This document shows positions 1-7,170 of a stretch of DNA of 60,888 nucleotides, one piece after another. The notes beneath the pieces were generated by a model, which did not search any database, was not told where the DNA came from, and saw only the letters and a list, made by a program, of their open reading frames with translations. The first letter of the stretch is position 1, and every line of letters starts with the position of its first letter. Source of the DNA: CAZVAR01 sp964625225 (GTDB lineage Bacteria; Pseudomonadota; Alphaproteobacteria; JAJUGE01); assembly GCA_964625225.1 (NCBI GenBank), contig CAZVAR010000006.1, forward strand, positions 1 to 60,888, given 5' to 3'. Made by a program: the position numbers and the translations under genes.

Positions 1-360
1 CCACTCGAGGACCAGGTCCTCTCTCGGGGCCCCATCGGGCGCGAGCGCGGCGAGATGTGCCGCCTCCCGCGCGACCCGCTCCGGCCAGTCAGCGTGCAGG
101 GCTGCATAGGCCGCGGCGCTCTCCTCGACCAGAACCTCGAAGGCCGAGGCCATCGCCATTCCCGGATCGGCGGCCGTCGGGATCAGCTCGATCGGCCCGC
201 CCATCGCCCGGTGCAGCAGCGCGTCCGGCAGCGCGCTGCGGACCGTAATCCGTAGGTCCGGCAGCCGCGCCCGGAGCGCCCGTACGACGACGCCGACCTG
301 CGTCGCGTGGCCGTAGCCGTGCGCGGTGACGGCGACGTAAAGGTGACGTGGGCGCTCCAT
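1..360 (-). CDS. Partial glycosyltransferase-like protein (arabinokinase N-terminal type), 3' end outside window
   Basis: The N-terminal 120 residues of a minus-strand gene are present; the frame is open to the window edge, so the C-terminus is missing. It starts at ATG 360, 39 bp downstream of the stop of the ThDP-dependent enzyme on the same strand, so the two may be co-transcribed. The start reads LYVAVTAHGYGHATQVGVVV. The HGxGHAT loop followed by a helix resembles the nucleotide-sugar-binding N-terminus of the glycosyltransferase-like domain in plant arabinokinase and of related bacterial MurG/GT-B proteins. Residues 35-60 continue a Rossmann-like pattern of strand, helix and strand. Substrate and exact family cannot be fixed from a fragment. 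The fold assignment is inference from the motif. Confidence 0.7.
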   Translation of the reverse strand, partial: MERPRHLYVAVTAHGYGHATQVGVVVRALRARLPDLRITVRSALPDALLHRAMGGPIELIPTAADPGMAMASAFEVLVEESAAAYAALHADWPERVAREAAHLAALAPDGAPREDLVLEW

Positions 361-399
361 CCGGTGCGGGTCGGCGCGCTCGCCCGGGTCAGGGTGCGA

Positions 400-2094
400 T
401 CAGTCGGCCTGCCCGGCGCGCGCCAGGGCCGCTTCGCGCATCCGGGTCAGCGTCGTCGTCGTGCTGATCACGTCGGGGTCCATCCGTAGGTCGAGCACGG
501 CCGGCTTGCCGGACCGGATCGCCCGGTCGAGCGCCGGGCCGAACTCCTCCGTCTTCGTCACCGTCTCGCCGTGCGCGCCATAGGCGGCGGCGAGCGCGGC
601 GAAGTCCGGATTGGTGAGATCGACGGCGATGTAGCGCCCGGTATGGTGCCGCTCTTGGTGCGCCCGGATCGTCCCGTACATGCCGTTGTTGAAGACCAGG
701 AAGATCGGCTTCGCGCCGTAGTGACAGGCCGTGGCGAGTTCCTGCGCCGACATCATGAAGCCGCCATCGCCGGCGAAGCAGACGACCAGCCGGTCCGGGA
801 AGGTGATCGCGGCCGAGATCGCCGCCGGAACGCCGTAGCCCATGGCGCCGCTGGTCGGCGCGACGAAGGTCCGCGGCTGGGTGAAGGGCAGGAAGCGCAG
901 CGCCCAGCCGGAGAAGTTGCCGGCATCGGTCGTCACGATCGAATCGTCGGAGAGGCGATCCTTCAACTCTTCCATGCAGGCGCCCAGATCGAGCGCCCCG
1001 CCATACTCCTGGGGCGCGTGCCACTCCAGATAGGCGTCGCGGGCGCTGCGTGCCCACTCCGCCCACGCACCGGACTCGACCGGCTCCAGCTCCCGCGCCG
1101 CCGCTGCGAACTGCGGCATGCCGGACTGGATCGACAAGGTCGGCTGGAAGACGCGGCCCAGTTCTTCGGCCGACGCGTGGACGTGGACCAGCCGCCGCCG
1201 CGGATGCGGCACCTCCAGGAGCGTGTATCCTTGGGTCGTGATCTCGCCGAGCCGCGCGCCGACCACCAGTAGCAGGTCCGCATCCCGGGCCGCCTTCAGC
1301 AGCTTCGGCGCCGGGTTGGTGCTGAGGTCGCCGACATAGCAGCGCGAGCTGTTGTCGAAAATATCGAGTCGCCGGAACGAGCAGCAGGTCGGGATTTCGT
1401 TCGCCTCGGCGAAGGCGACGATGTCGGCGCAGGCCTGCTCGGTCCAGCCGCCGCCGCCCACCAGCATCATCGGCCGCTTCGCTTCCGCCAGCATGGCCCG
1501 CAGCCGGCGCAGATCGGCCGCGCCTGGATGCGCGCGGACGACCTGATAGGGCGCCGTATCGCCGACGGCGACCCGGTCGCGCAGCATATCCTCCGGAAGT
1601 GCCAGCACGACCGGCCCGGGTCTGCCGGAGGTCGCGGTGTGGAAGGCCCGCGCCATGTACTCGGGAATCCGGTCCGCACTCTCGATCTGTGCCACCCATT
1701 TCGCGAGCTGGCCGTACATGCGGCGGTAGTCGATCTCCTGGAATGCCTCGCGGTCCATCTGATCGCGCGCTACCTGCCCGACCAGCATGACCATCGGCGT
1801 CGAGTCCTGAAAGGCGGTGTGGGCACCGATGCTGCCGTGGCAGGCGCCGGGACCGCGGGTCACCATCACCACGCCGGGCTTGCCGGTCAGTTTGCCGTAA
1901 GCTTCCGCCATGTTGGCCGCTCCCGCCTCGTGACGGCAGGTGATCAGCTTGATCTCCTTCTGGTGGTCGTAAAGAGCGTCCAGCACGGCGAGGTAGCTCT
2001 CGCCGGCGACGCAGAACGCCGTATCGACGCCGTGGATCAGCAGCGCGTCCACCAGAACCTGCCCGCCGGTGCGGGTATTGGCGGCGTGAGGCAT
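400..2094 (-). CDS. Thiamine-diphosphate-dependent enzyme, acetolactate synthase / benzoylformate decarboxylase family
   Basis: This is a 564-residue full-length ThDP enzyme. The N-terminal PYR domain holds the catalytic Glu56 in CRHEAGAANMAEAYG. A central domain follows (about 190-330), then a PP domain with the ThDP/Mg motif GDGGFMMSAQEL closed by the downstream NN of LVFNNGMYG. The length fits acetohydroxyacid synthase large subunit or benzoylformate decarboxylase, but there is no regulatory small subunit next to it, so a catabolic 2-oxoacid decarboxylase or carboligase is more likely than branched-chain amino acid synthesis. It is cytoplasmic. It is divergent from a crotonase gene with 97 bp between the start codons, which must hold both promoters. 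The family is secure; the substrate is not. Confidence 0.93.
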   Translation of the reverse strand: MPHAANTRTGGQVLVDALLIHGVDTAFCVAGESYLAVLDALYDHQKEIKLITCRHEAGAANMAEAYGKLTGKPGVVMVTRGPGACHGSIGAHTAFQDSTPMVMLVGQVARDQMDREAFQEIDYRRMYGQLAKWVAQIESADRIPEYMARAFHTATSGRPGPVVLALPEDMLRDRVAVGDTAPYQVVRAHPGAADLRRLRAMLAEAKRPMMLVGGGGWTEQACADIVAFAEANEIPTCCSFRRLDIFDNSSRCYVGDLSTNPAPKLLKAARDADLLLVVGARLGEITTQGYTLLEVPHPRRRLVHVHASAEELGRVFQPTLSIQSGMPQFAAAARELEPVESGAWAEWARSARDAYLEWHAPQEYGGALDLGACMEELKDRLSDDSIVTTDAGNFSGWALRFLPFTQPRTFVAPTSGAMGYGVPAAISAAITFPDRLVVCFAGDGGFMMSAQELATACHYGAKPIFLVFNNGMYGTIRAHQERHHTGRYIAVDLTNPDFAALAAAYGAHGETVTKTEEFGPALDRAIRSGKPAVLDLRMDPDVISTTTTLTRMREAALARAGQAD

Positions 2095-2191
2095 TTAAAG
2101 AATTCCTTCCTGATCGGCCCCGGTCCGGTTGCAGTAAAATCCGGGCCCGTGCCCGAGTCAATTCTGGCCCGGCATCATCGGGGGATCCAGC

Positions 2192-2962
2192 ATGCGGGTT
2201 CGTGTCGAAGCGAAGGGCCCCGTCCGCACGGTCGTGATCGACCGACCGGAGGCGCGCAATGCGGTCGACGCGGCGATGGCCGAGGCCCTGCGCACGGCCT
2301 TCCGCGAACTGGAAGCCGATCCTGATGCGAAGGTCGGTGTGCTCTGGGGCGCCGGCGGCACCTTCTGCGCCGGCTACGATCTCAAGGAGGCAGCCCGGGG
2401 CGATATCGGCCGCACCTACGATCCCGAGGGCGACGGCCCGATGGGACCGACCCGGACGCTCCTCTCGAAGCCGGTGATCGCGGCGGTGGAGGGATATGCC
2501 GTAGCCGGAGGGCTGGAACTCGCGCTGTGGTGTGATCTTCGCGTCGCCGACGAGACGGCCGTCTTCGGAGTGTTCTGTCGCCGCTGGGGCGTGCCGCTGA
2601 TCGACGGCGGCACGGTGCGCCTGCCCCGGCTGATCGGGCAGAGCCGTGCACTCGACATGATCCTGACCGGCCGGCCGGTCGCGGCTGCCGAAGCGTTTGC
2701 TTGGGGGCTGGCGAACCGCGTCGTACCTGCCGGGCGAGCCCGGGCGGAGGCCGAGGCGCTGGCGGCGGAGATCGCCCGTTTCCCGGAGCTGTGCATGCGG
2801 ACCGACCGAGCCTCCGCGATCGGCCAGTGGGACTGTGACCTTGCCGAGGCGCTGCGTCGCGAGGCCCAGGCCGGGCGGGCACCCTTGCTCGCCGGCGCCG
2901 CCGAAGGCGCGACCCGCTTCGCCGCCGGGCGCGGCCGCAGCGGCCGCTTCGATGACATCTGA
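2192..2962 (+). CDS. Enoyl-CoA hydratase/isomerase family protein (crotonase)
   Basis: This is a 256-residue crotonase-fold protein. The oxyanion-hole segments are GTFCAGYDL (about 56-64) and VAGGLELALWCDL (about 104-116). Glu109 occupies the position of catalytic Glu144 of rat mitochondrial hydratase. The place of the second catalytic residue (Glu164, in the PEI motif) holds Cys129 in FGVFCRRWGVPLIDGG. Proteins with this FCRRWGVP variant are common among bacteria under the enoyl-CoA hydratase name, but classical two-glutamate hydration is not expected. A different reaction such as isomerisation, hydrolysis or decarboxylation of an acyl-CoA is possible. The ATG is the only good start and lies 97 bp from the divergent ThDP-enzyme gene. 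Family sure, reaction unknown. Confidence 0.92.
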   Translation: MRVRVEAKGPVRTVVIDRPEARNAVDAAMAEALRTAFRELEADPDAKVGVLWGAGGTFCAGYDLKEAARGDIGRTYDPEGDGPMGPTRTLLSKPVIAAVEGYAVAGGLELALWCDLRVADETAVFGVFCRRWGVPLIDGGTVRLPRLIGQSRALDMILTGRPVAAAEAFAWGLANRVVPAGRARAEAEALAAEIARFPELCMRTDRASAIGQWDCDLAEALRREAQAGRAPLLAGAAEGATRFAAGRGRSGRFDDI

Positions 2963-3005
2963 CCGGTGCTGCAAGCACCGGCGCTGCCCTCCTCCCGCAG
3001 GCGGA

Positions 3006-4094
3006 TCACCCGCCGGCCCGATGCAGGGTCCCTCCGGTCGTCGGCTCCGGTACCCCGGTCGTCGTCGGGAGGCTGAGAGGGAGACCGCGCACCGACCGAA
3101 CCGCGAGGAACGCGAAGCATTCCGCCTCGAGCGAGTCCCCGTTCCAGCCGACCGCCTCGACCGGGTCCACCGGCACACGCAGCTCTTCGTGCAGCATCGC
3201 CATGAGAGTCCGGTTGTGGCGCCCGCCGCCGGTGACGAGCCAGCGTCGCGGAGGGGCCGGAAGGTGGTGCAATGCCTGCGCCGCCGAGCGTGCAGTGAAT
3301 CGGGTGAGCGTCGCCGCACCATCTTCGAGCGACAGGCCGTCGACCGGATCGAGCGAGAAAGCATTACGGTCGAGCGATTTCGGCGGGCGCTGCGCGAAGT
3401 AGGGGTGATCCAGCAGGCTCGCGAGCCGGTCGGCATGAACGTGTCCGCAGGCGGCGATCGCTCCGCCATCGTCGAAGCGTTGCCCCGTATGGGCGAGAAC
3501 CCAGTCGTCGATCAATGCGCTTGCCGGCCCGGTGTCGAAGGCCAGGATCTCGCCGGCATCGATAAACGTAACGTTGGCGACCCCGCCGAGATTGAGAATA
3601 CCGAGCGGCCCGGGCAACGCCGCCGCCAGGGCGGCGTGATAGAGCGGCACCAGCGGGGCACCCTGGCCGCCACGGGCGACATCGGCGAGGCGGAAGCCGT
3701 CGACTACATCCACTCCGACAGCCTTGGCGAGGCCGTCGCCACGCCCGAGCTGCCGGGTGAAGCGCCGCTCCGGCCGGTGCAATACCGTCTGCCCGTGCAT
3801 TCCGATCAGATCGAGGTCGTGCCGCGCCAGGCCGAACCGATCCAGGAACGCTCGCACCGTCGCAGCATTGGCCGCCGTAACGGCCGCCTCCAACTCGGGC
3901 AGCGGGCCGCTGGCGGCGATCTCGTCACGGGCCACCGCCAGCAGGTCGCGCCGGAGGTCGTCGGGATAAGGCAGGGTCAGCCACGGCCCTCGTGCCAACA
4001 CCTGCTCACCGTCGGTCGTCAGCAGCGCGGCATCGATGCCGTCCATCGACGTCCCGCTGATCAAACCGAGAGCCTTGTACCGCCGCGTCGTCAT
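3006..4094 (-). CDS. anmK: Anhydro-N-acetylmuramic acid kinase
   Basis: AnmK phosphorylates 1,6-anhydro-MurNAc released by lytic transglycosylases, with hydrolytic opening of the anhydro ring, giving MurNAc-6-phosphate for cell-wall recycling in the cytoplasm. The sequence starts with LGLISGTSMDGIDAALL (ATP-binding phosphate loop of the ASKHA kinases). It continues with GMHGQTVLH, LNLGGVANVTFID and FDTGPASALIDDW, and ends with the nucleotide-binding VTGGGRHNRTLM. The 362 residues match the family length. I chose ATG 4094 rather than the upstream in-frame starts because homology begins there. The gene is divergent from a RidA-family gene with 90 bp between starts. No MurQ or other recycling gene is next to it. 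Confidence 0.96.
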   Translation of the reverse strand: MTTRRYKALGLISGTSMDGIDAALLTTDGEQVLARGPWLTLPYPDDLRRDLLAVARDEIAASGPLPELEAAVTAANAATVRAFLDRFGLARHDLDLIGMHGQTVLHRPERRFTRQLGRGDGLAKAVGVDVVDGFRLADVARGGQGAPLVPLYHAALAAALPGPLGILNLGGVANVTFIDAGEILAFDTGPASALIDDWVLAHTGQRFDDGGAIAACGHVHADRLASLLDHPYFAQRPPKSLDRNAFSLDPVDGLSLEDGAATLTRFTARSAAQALHHLPAPPRRWLVTGGGRHNRTLMAMLHEELRVPVDPVEAVGWNGDSLEAECFAFLAVRSVRGLPLSLPTTTGVPEPTTGGTLHRAGG

Positions 4095-4184
4095 CACGCC
4101 GCCTTCAGGATCCGAAGCGACCGCTGGCCGGCCACGTGGAATGGGATAAGCTATCTGCGTGCATCGACGAAAGGGAGGAATGTC

Positions 4185-4589
4185 ATGCCGGTCAAAAAGC
4201 AGATCACCAGCCCTCAGGTCCCCGAGCCGCCGCCGGAGACCTGGTCGAACTGCCTCGTCGTCGGCGACCAATTCTGGGTCGCCGGTATGACTGCCCGTAA
4301 CGGGACGGAGATCATTGGCGGCGACAGTATGTACGAGCAGGCGAAGGCCATCTTCGGGAAGATCAAGCATCTGGTCGAGGCTGCCGGCGGACGGATGGAC
4401 GATATCGTCAAAGTCACGATCTTCGTCACCGACATCGCCCGCCGCGAAGAGGTCTGGCGCGCTCGCAGGGAGTTCTTCACCGGGGCGTTCCCCTGTTCGA
4501 CCCTGGTCGAGGTAAGCGCGCTCGCGATGCCGGAATTGCTGGTCGAGGTGGAAGCGGTAGGGGTACTCGGCGCGGGGGGCGCGCGCTGA
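4185..4589 (+). CDS. RidA/YjgF/YER057c/UK114 family protein without the catalytic arginine
   Basis: This is a 134-residue single-domain RidA-superfamily protein, cytoplasmic and trimeric in known members. It starts at ATG 4185 behind an excellent ribosome site (aagggagg, 4171-4178). The C-terminal signature aligns as PCSTLVEV...VEVEAVGV. The arginine of archetypal RidA (Arg105 in PARSCVEV), needed for hydrolysis of enamine/imine intermediates, is Ser105 here. That places it outside the true RidA subgroup, among Rid-like proteins with unproven deaminase activity. Its substrate is unknown. It is transcribed divergently from anmK and is followed by a strong hairpin (4731-4767) shared with the converging SDR gene. 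Confidence 0.92.
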   Translation: MPVKKQITSPQVPEPPPETWSNCLVVGDQFWVAGMTARNGTEIIGGDSMYEQAKAIFGKIKHLVEAAGGRMDDIVKVTIFVTDIARREEVWRARREFFTGAFPCSTLVEVSALAMPELLVEVEAVGVLGAGGAR

Positions 4590-4730
4590 TCGACCCTGAT
4601 CGCGCCGCGTCCGGGACGATGCGCAGTGTGCCGGACGTCCTACGGTGAGACTGTGGGTGACGTGATCCCCGCGGAGCGCAGTGGGACGACCAACTCGAGG
4701 GGATCCTCATCCTGGCCATTCCGAACCGGG

Positions 4731-4767
4731 CCGGCCCTGCGGGTTGCACGGCGATCCGCAGGGCCGG
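4731..4767. terminator. Twelve-base-pair hairpin between converging genes
   Basis: The arms 4731-4742 (CCGGCCCTGCGG) and 4756-4767 are perfectly complementary, with a 13-nt loop. The site lies in the 292-bp gap between the stop of the RidA-like gene and the stop of the SDR gene, which converge. There is no T-tract on either side, so it is a candidate bidirectional, non-canonical terminator rather than a textbook intrinsic one. I see no supported gene in the rest of 4590-4881. Confidence 0.5.
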
Positions 4768-4881
4768 TCAGTGGCGGCGCGCGCTGGCACGGCACCCGCC
4801 GCCGCGCCCTGCGTGCCGAAGTCCCTGCCCGACCGATAACCCGGACCGGCTGACCAGGCCGCCGGGACCACGTAACCGCAG

Positions 4882-5649
4882 TCAGATACCGGCCACTTGG
4901 TGACCGCCATCCACGGCGATCACCTCGCCGGTCACATAACGCGACGCATCCGAGGCAAGGAGTAGCAACGGTCCATCGAGATCACCCTCCTGCCCGAGGC
5001 GGCGCTGCGGAATGCGTCGGATCAGTGCCTGGCCCGGCTCGCTCGCGAAGAATGACCGGTTCATGTCGGTCTCGAAATAGCCCGGGGCGAGCGCGTTCAC
5101 TCGGATACCGTAGCGCGCCAACTCCAGAGCCATGACCCGGGTCAGGTGAATCAACCCGGCCTTAGCCGCCGCATAGGGCGCGAGGCCGGTGCTGGTTCGA
5201 AGCCCGAGCAGCGAGCCGATATTGATGATACTGCCGCCCTGCCCGTGCTCCGACATGCGGCGGGCAGCCTCCTGGGCTACGAACCAGGCTCCGGTCAGAT
5301 TGGTGTCGACCACGCTGCGCCAGTCGCTCTCATCGAGATCGAGGAGGCGGCGGGTGATGGCGATCCCGGAATTGTTGACCAGGATGTGCAGCGGCCCGAG
5401 CGCCGCCTCTGCGGCCGCGATGCCGGCCGTCACGCTGTCCCGCCGGGTCACGTCGAGGACGACGACCGCCGCATCGCCGCCAAGCGCAAGGACCTCTTCC
5501 CGTACACTCTCCAATCGCTGGCGATCGCGCGCGGCGAGCGCCACCTTGGCACCGGCACGCGCCAGCGTCAGGGCGAACGATCGCCCCAGCCCGCGGGACG
5601 CACCGGTGATCAGCGCCGTGCGTCCGTCCAGCCGAAAAAGATCCTGCAC
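4882..5649 (-). CDS. SDR-family NAD(P)-dependent oxidoreductase, gluconate 5-dehydrogenase / FabG-like
   Basis: This is a classical short-chain dehydrogenase of 255 residues. It shows the cofactor motif TGASRGLG near residue 15, NNSGIAITRR, the catalytic Ser in INIGSLLG and the YxxxK pair in APYAAAKAGLIHLT. The C-terminus ends in VTGEVIAVDGGH, as expected. I chose GTG 5649 because GGAG lies 8 nt upstream; a TTG at 5679 would add ten residues but has no ribosome site. The layout is close to sugar-acid dehydrogenases of the IdnO/gluconate 5-dehydrogenase type, but substrate specificity cannot be read from sequence. It stands alone, with a gene-poor gap upstream and a convergent RidA gene downstream. 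Confidence 0.92.
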   Translation of the reverse strand: MQDLFRLDGRTALITGASRGLGRSFALTLARAGAKVALAARDRQRLESVREEVLALGGDAAVVVLDVTRRDSVTAGIAAAEAALGPLHILVNNSGIAITRRLLDLDESDWRSVVDTNLTGAWFVAQEAARRMSEHGQGGSIINIGSLLGLRTSTGLAPYAAAKAGLIHLTRVMALELARYGIRVNALAPGYFETDMNRSFFASEPGQALIRRIPQRRLGQEGDLDGPLLLLASDASRYVTGEVIAVDGGHQVAGI

Positions 5650-6516
5650 CAGTCTCGCTCCAGCCCGTTTCAACGACAACCCGGATGCTGGGTCAGGTGC
5701 CGCGACAGGTCAAGGCACGGAGCCGATTCCGGTTGCACTACCGGAACTTGGAGAATCGAGCAGTGCAGGCGGTGGCAGGACCCGAAGCGTGGGGTGCCAG
5801 CAGGCTGCGATGGAACCGAATTGGTCTGCTCCGCCTGGTGTCGGCTGGGACGCCCTTACGCAAACCCGGGGTTCGTCACCGGGATCACAGCGAAGCGGAT
5901 CATCGAGTGCGGGGTGGGCACAATGCCAACCGGTGGGTTATCGTTCGTCGGGTCGCGATCAAGCTCAGAGGTAGCACCGACGTCGGCGTGGTCCTCGCGG
6001 GCCGTTCGGCATCCCTGACACCGAACCTGAAATATCGCGCCACGAAGGCGAAGTTTGACGCCAACGAACTTGCAGAAGCGCCCCAGAAGGTGCTGCAGAC
6101 GGCGTGTTACGGTGCCTCCGGCACTCCGGACACACTGTCCACGGATCCGGTCTTCCGGGAGCCGCCCACCTGGCGGCCAGCATCACCAAATCGATGCCGG
6201 CCGATCTCTGCTGTCCCGCGGCCGAGTTCGATCACGACCACGGCATCGGTCAAGCGTCGATCGAAGTCGACCGGCAGGTTTGCCGTCGACCCGACCGCAC
6301 GGTGTTCCCCCCAGGCTACGACCGAAGCTATGGGACCCGCGACGAGATGCGGCCTACGGAACGGAGAGCATGCACCTGAACATGTTCATTCCAATCGGGG
6401 GCACGCCGATCGTGGCCCTGCGCCCGTCTCGATGATGCGATCTCACCAGGGCTGGTCGGAAACATCGGCTGCACTATCATCGGCACAATCGGCCACGGCC
6501 GGATGAGGACAGCTTC
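5650..6516. other. 867-bp gap without an intact gene; possible degraded coding DNA
   Basis: Several frames are open for 90-270 codons, but none gives a protein with recognisable family motifs, a good ribosome site and normal composition together. Short segments look protein-like in different plus-strand frames. One around 6170-6380 contains SITKSM, which recalls the SxxK box of penicillin-binding-type hydrolases, and one around 6370-6430 reads MHLNMFIPIGGTP. Switching between frames suggests a decayed gene, but the ancestor cannot be named. The promoter of the downstream dsbA-like gene must lie at its right end. Confidence 0.35.
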
Positions 6517-7164
6517 ATGTTGATCGAGATCTTCTCCGACACGATCTGCCCGTGGTGCTTCATCGGAAAGCGGCGGCTGGAACGGGCGCTGGCGATGCGC
6601 CCGGAGCTAAAGGCAGAAATCCGCTGGCGAGTGTTCCAGCTCAACCCCTGGATGCCCCCGGAGGGCATGGACCGGACCGCCTATCTTCAAGCCAAGTTCG
6701 GTGCCGAGGACGCGCAGCGGATCTATACGACGATTACCCGGGTCGGCGCCGGCGAGGGGATCTCGTTCCGCTTCGACCGTATCCGCCGCACGCCGAGCAC
6801 GCTCGACTCCCACCGGCTGATTCGGCGCGCCGGTCAGGACGGCCGCCAGACAATTGTCGTGGAGGCCCTGTTCCGTGCCTATTTTCAGGACGGCCGGGAC
6901 ATCGGCGACCATGATACCCTTGTCGACGTCGCCGCAGAGGCCGGCTTCGACCGGGATGCAGCACTCGAATTTCTGAAGAGCAATGATGAGCACGACGAGG
7001 TCAGGGCCGAGGACCTGCGGGCCCGTCGCATGGGAATCCAGGGCGTGCCCTGTTTCGTGTTGGACCGGACTTATGCCGTCTCGGGCGCCCAGGAGCCTGA
7101 ATACTTCCTCCCCCTCTTCGATCTGGCCCGGAACGGCCAGGAACAAGCTGCAGCGGGGGCGTGA
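6517..7164 (+). CDS. DsbA-family thiol oxidoreductase, FrnE-like
   Basis: This is a 215-residue cytoplasmic thioredoxin-fold protein without a signal peptide. It starts directly with MLIEIFSDTICPWCFIGKRR. The active site is CPWC, and the cis-proline loop is GVPCF near residue 175, with the helical DsbA insertion between. This layout is that of the FrnE / YwbO branch, also called 2-hydroxychromene-2-carboxylate isomerase/DsbA-like, where members act in oxidative-stress thiol chemistry or as polyketide-associated isomerases. An extra cysteine follows the cis-Pro. It converges on mfd with a 6-bp gap between stop codons. Family firm; partner unknown. Confidence 0.93.
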   Translation: MLIEIFSDTICPWCFIGKRRLERALAMRPELKAEIRWRVFQLNPWMPPEGMDRTAYLQAKFGAEDAQRIYTTITRVGAGEGISFRFDRIRRTPSTLDSHRLIRRAGQDGRQTIVVEALFRAYFQDGRDIGDHDTLVDVAAEAGFDRDAALEFLKSNDEHDEVRAEDLRARRMGIQGVPCFVLDRTYAVSGAQEPEYFLPLFDLARNGQEQAAAGA

Positions 7165-7170
7165 CCGGGG

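Noticed and set aside
400..2094. Biosynthetic acetolactate synthase large subunit (ilvB)
   Set aside because: No small regulatory subunit or other ilv gene is adjacent, and the sequence style fits the broader ThDP enzyme family; a specific symbol is not justified.
389..3469. A very long minus-strand open frame of about 1026 codons
   Set aside because: It is an arginine-, glycine- and alanine-rich shadow of the ThDP-enzyme, crotonase and anmK genes, a usual effect in GC-rich DNA; it has no family motif.
2697..4184. The upstream part of the open frame that ends in the RidA-like gene
   Set aside because: It overlaps anmK on the other strand and lacks motifs; the real start is ATG 4185 with a strong ribosome site.
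4626..4853. A 75-codon frame in the gap between the RidA-like gene and the SDR
   Set aside because: It spans the 12-bp hairpin, has no ribosome site and is rich in Arg, Ser and Thr as expected of random GC-rich frames.
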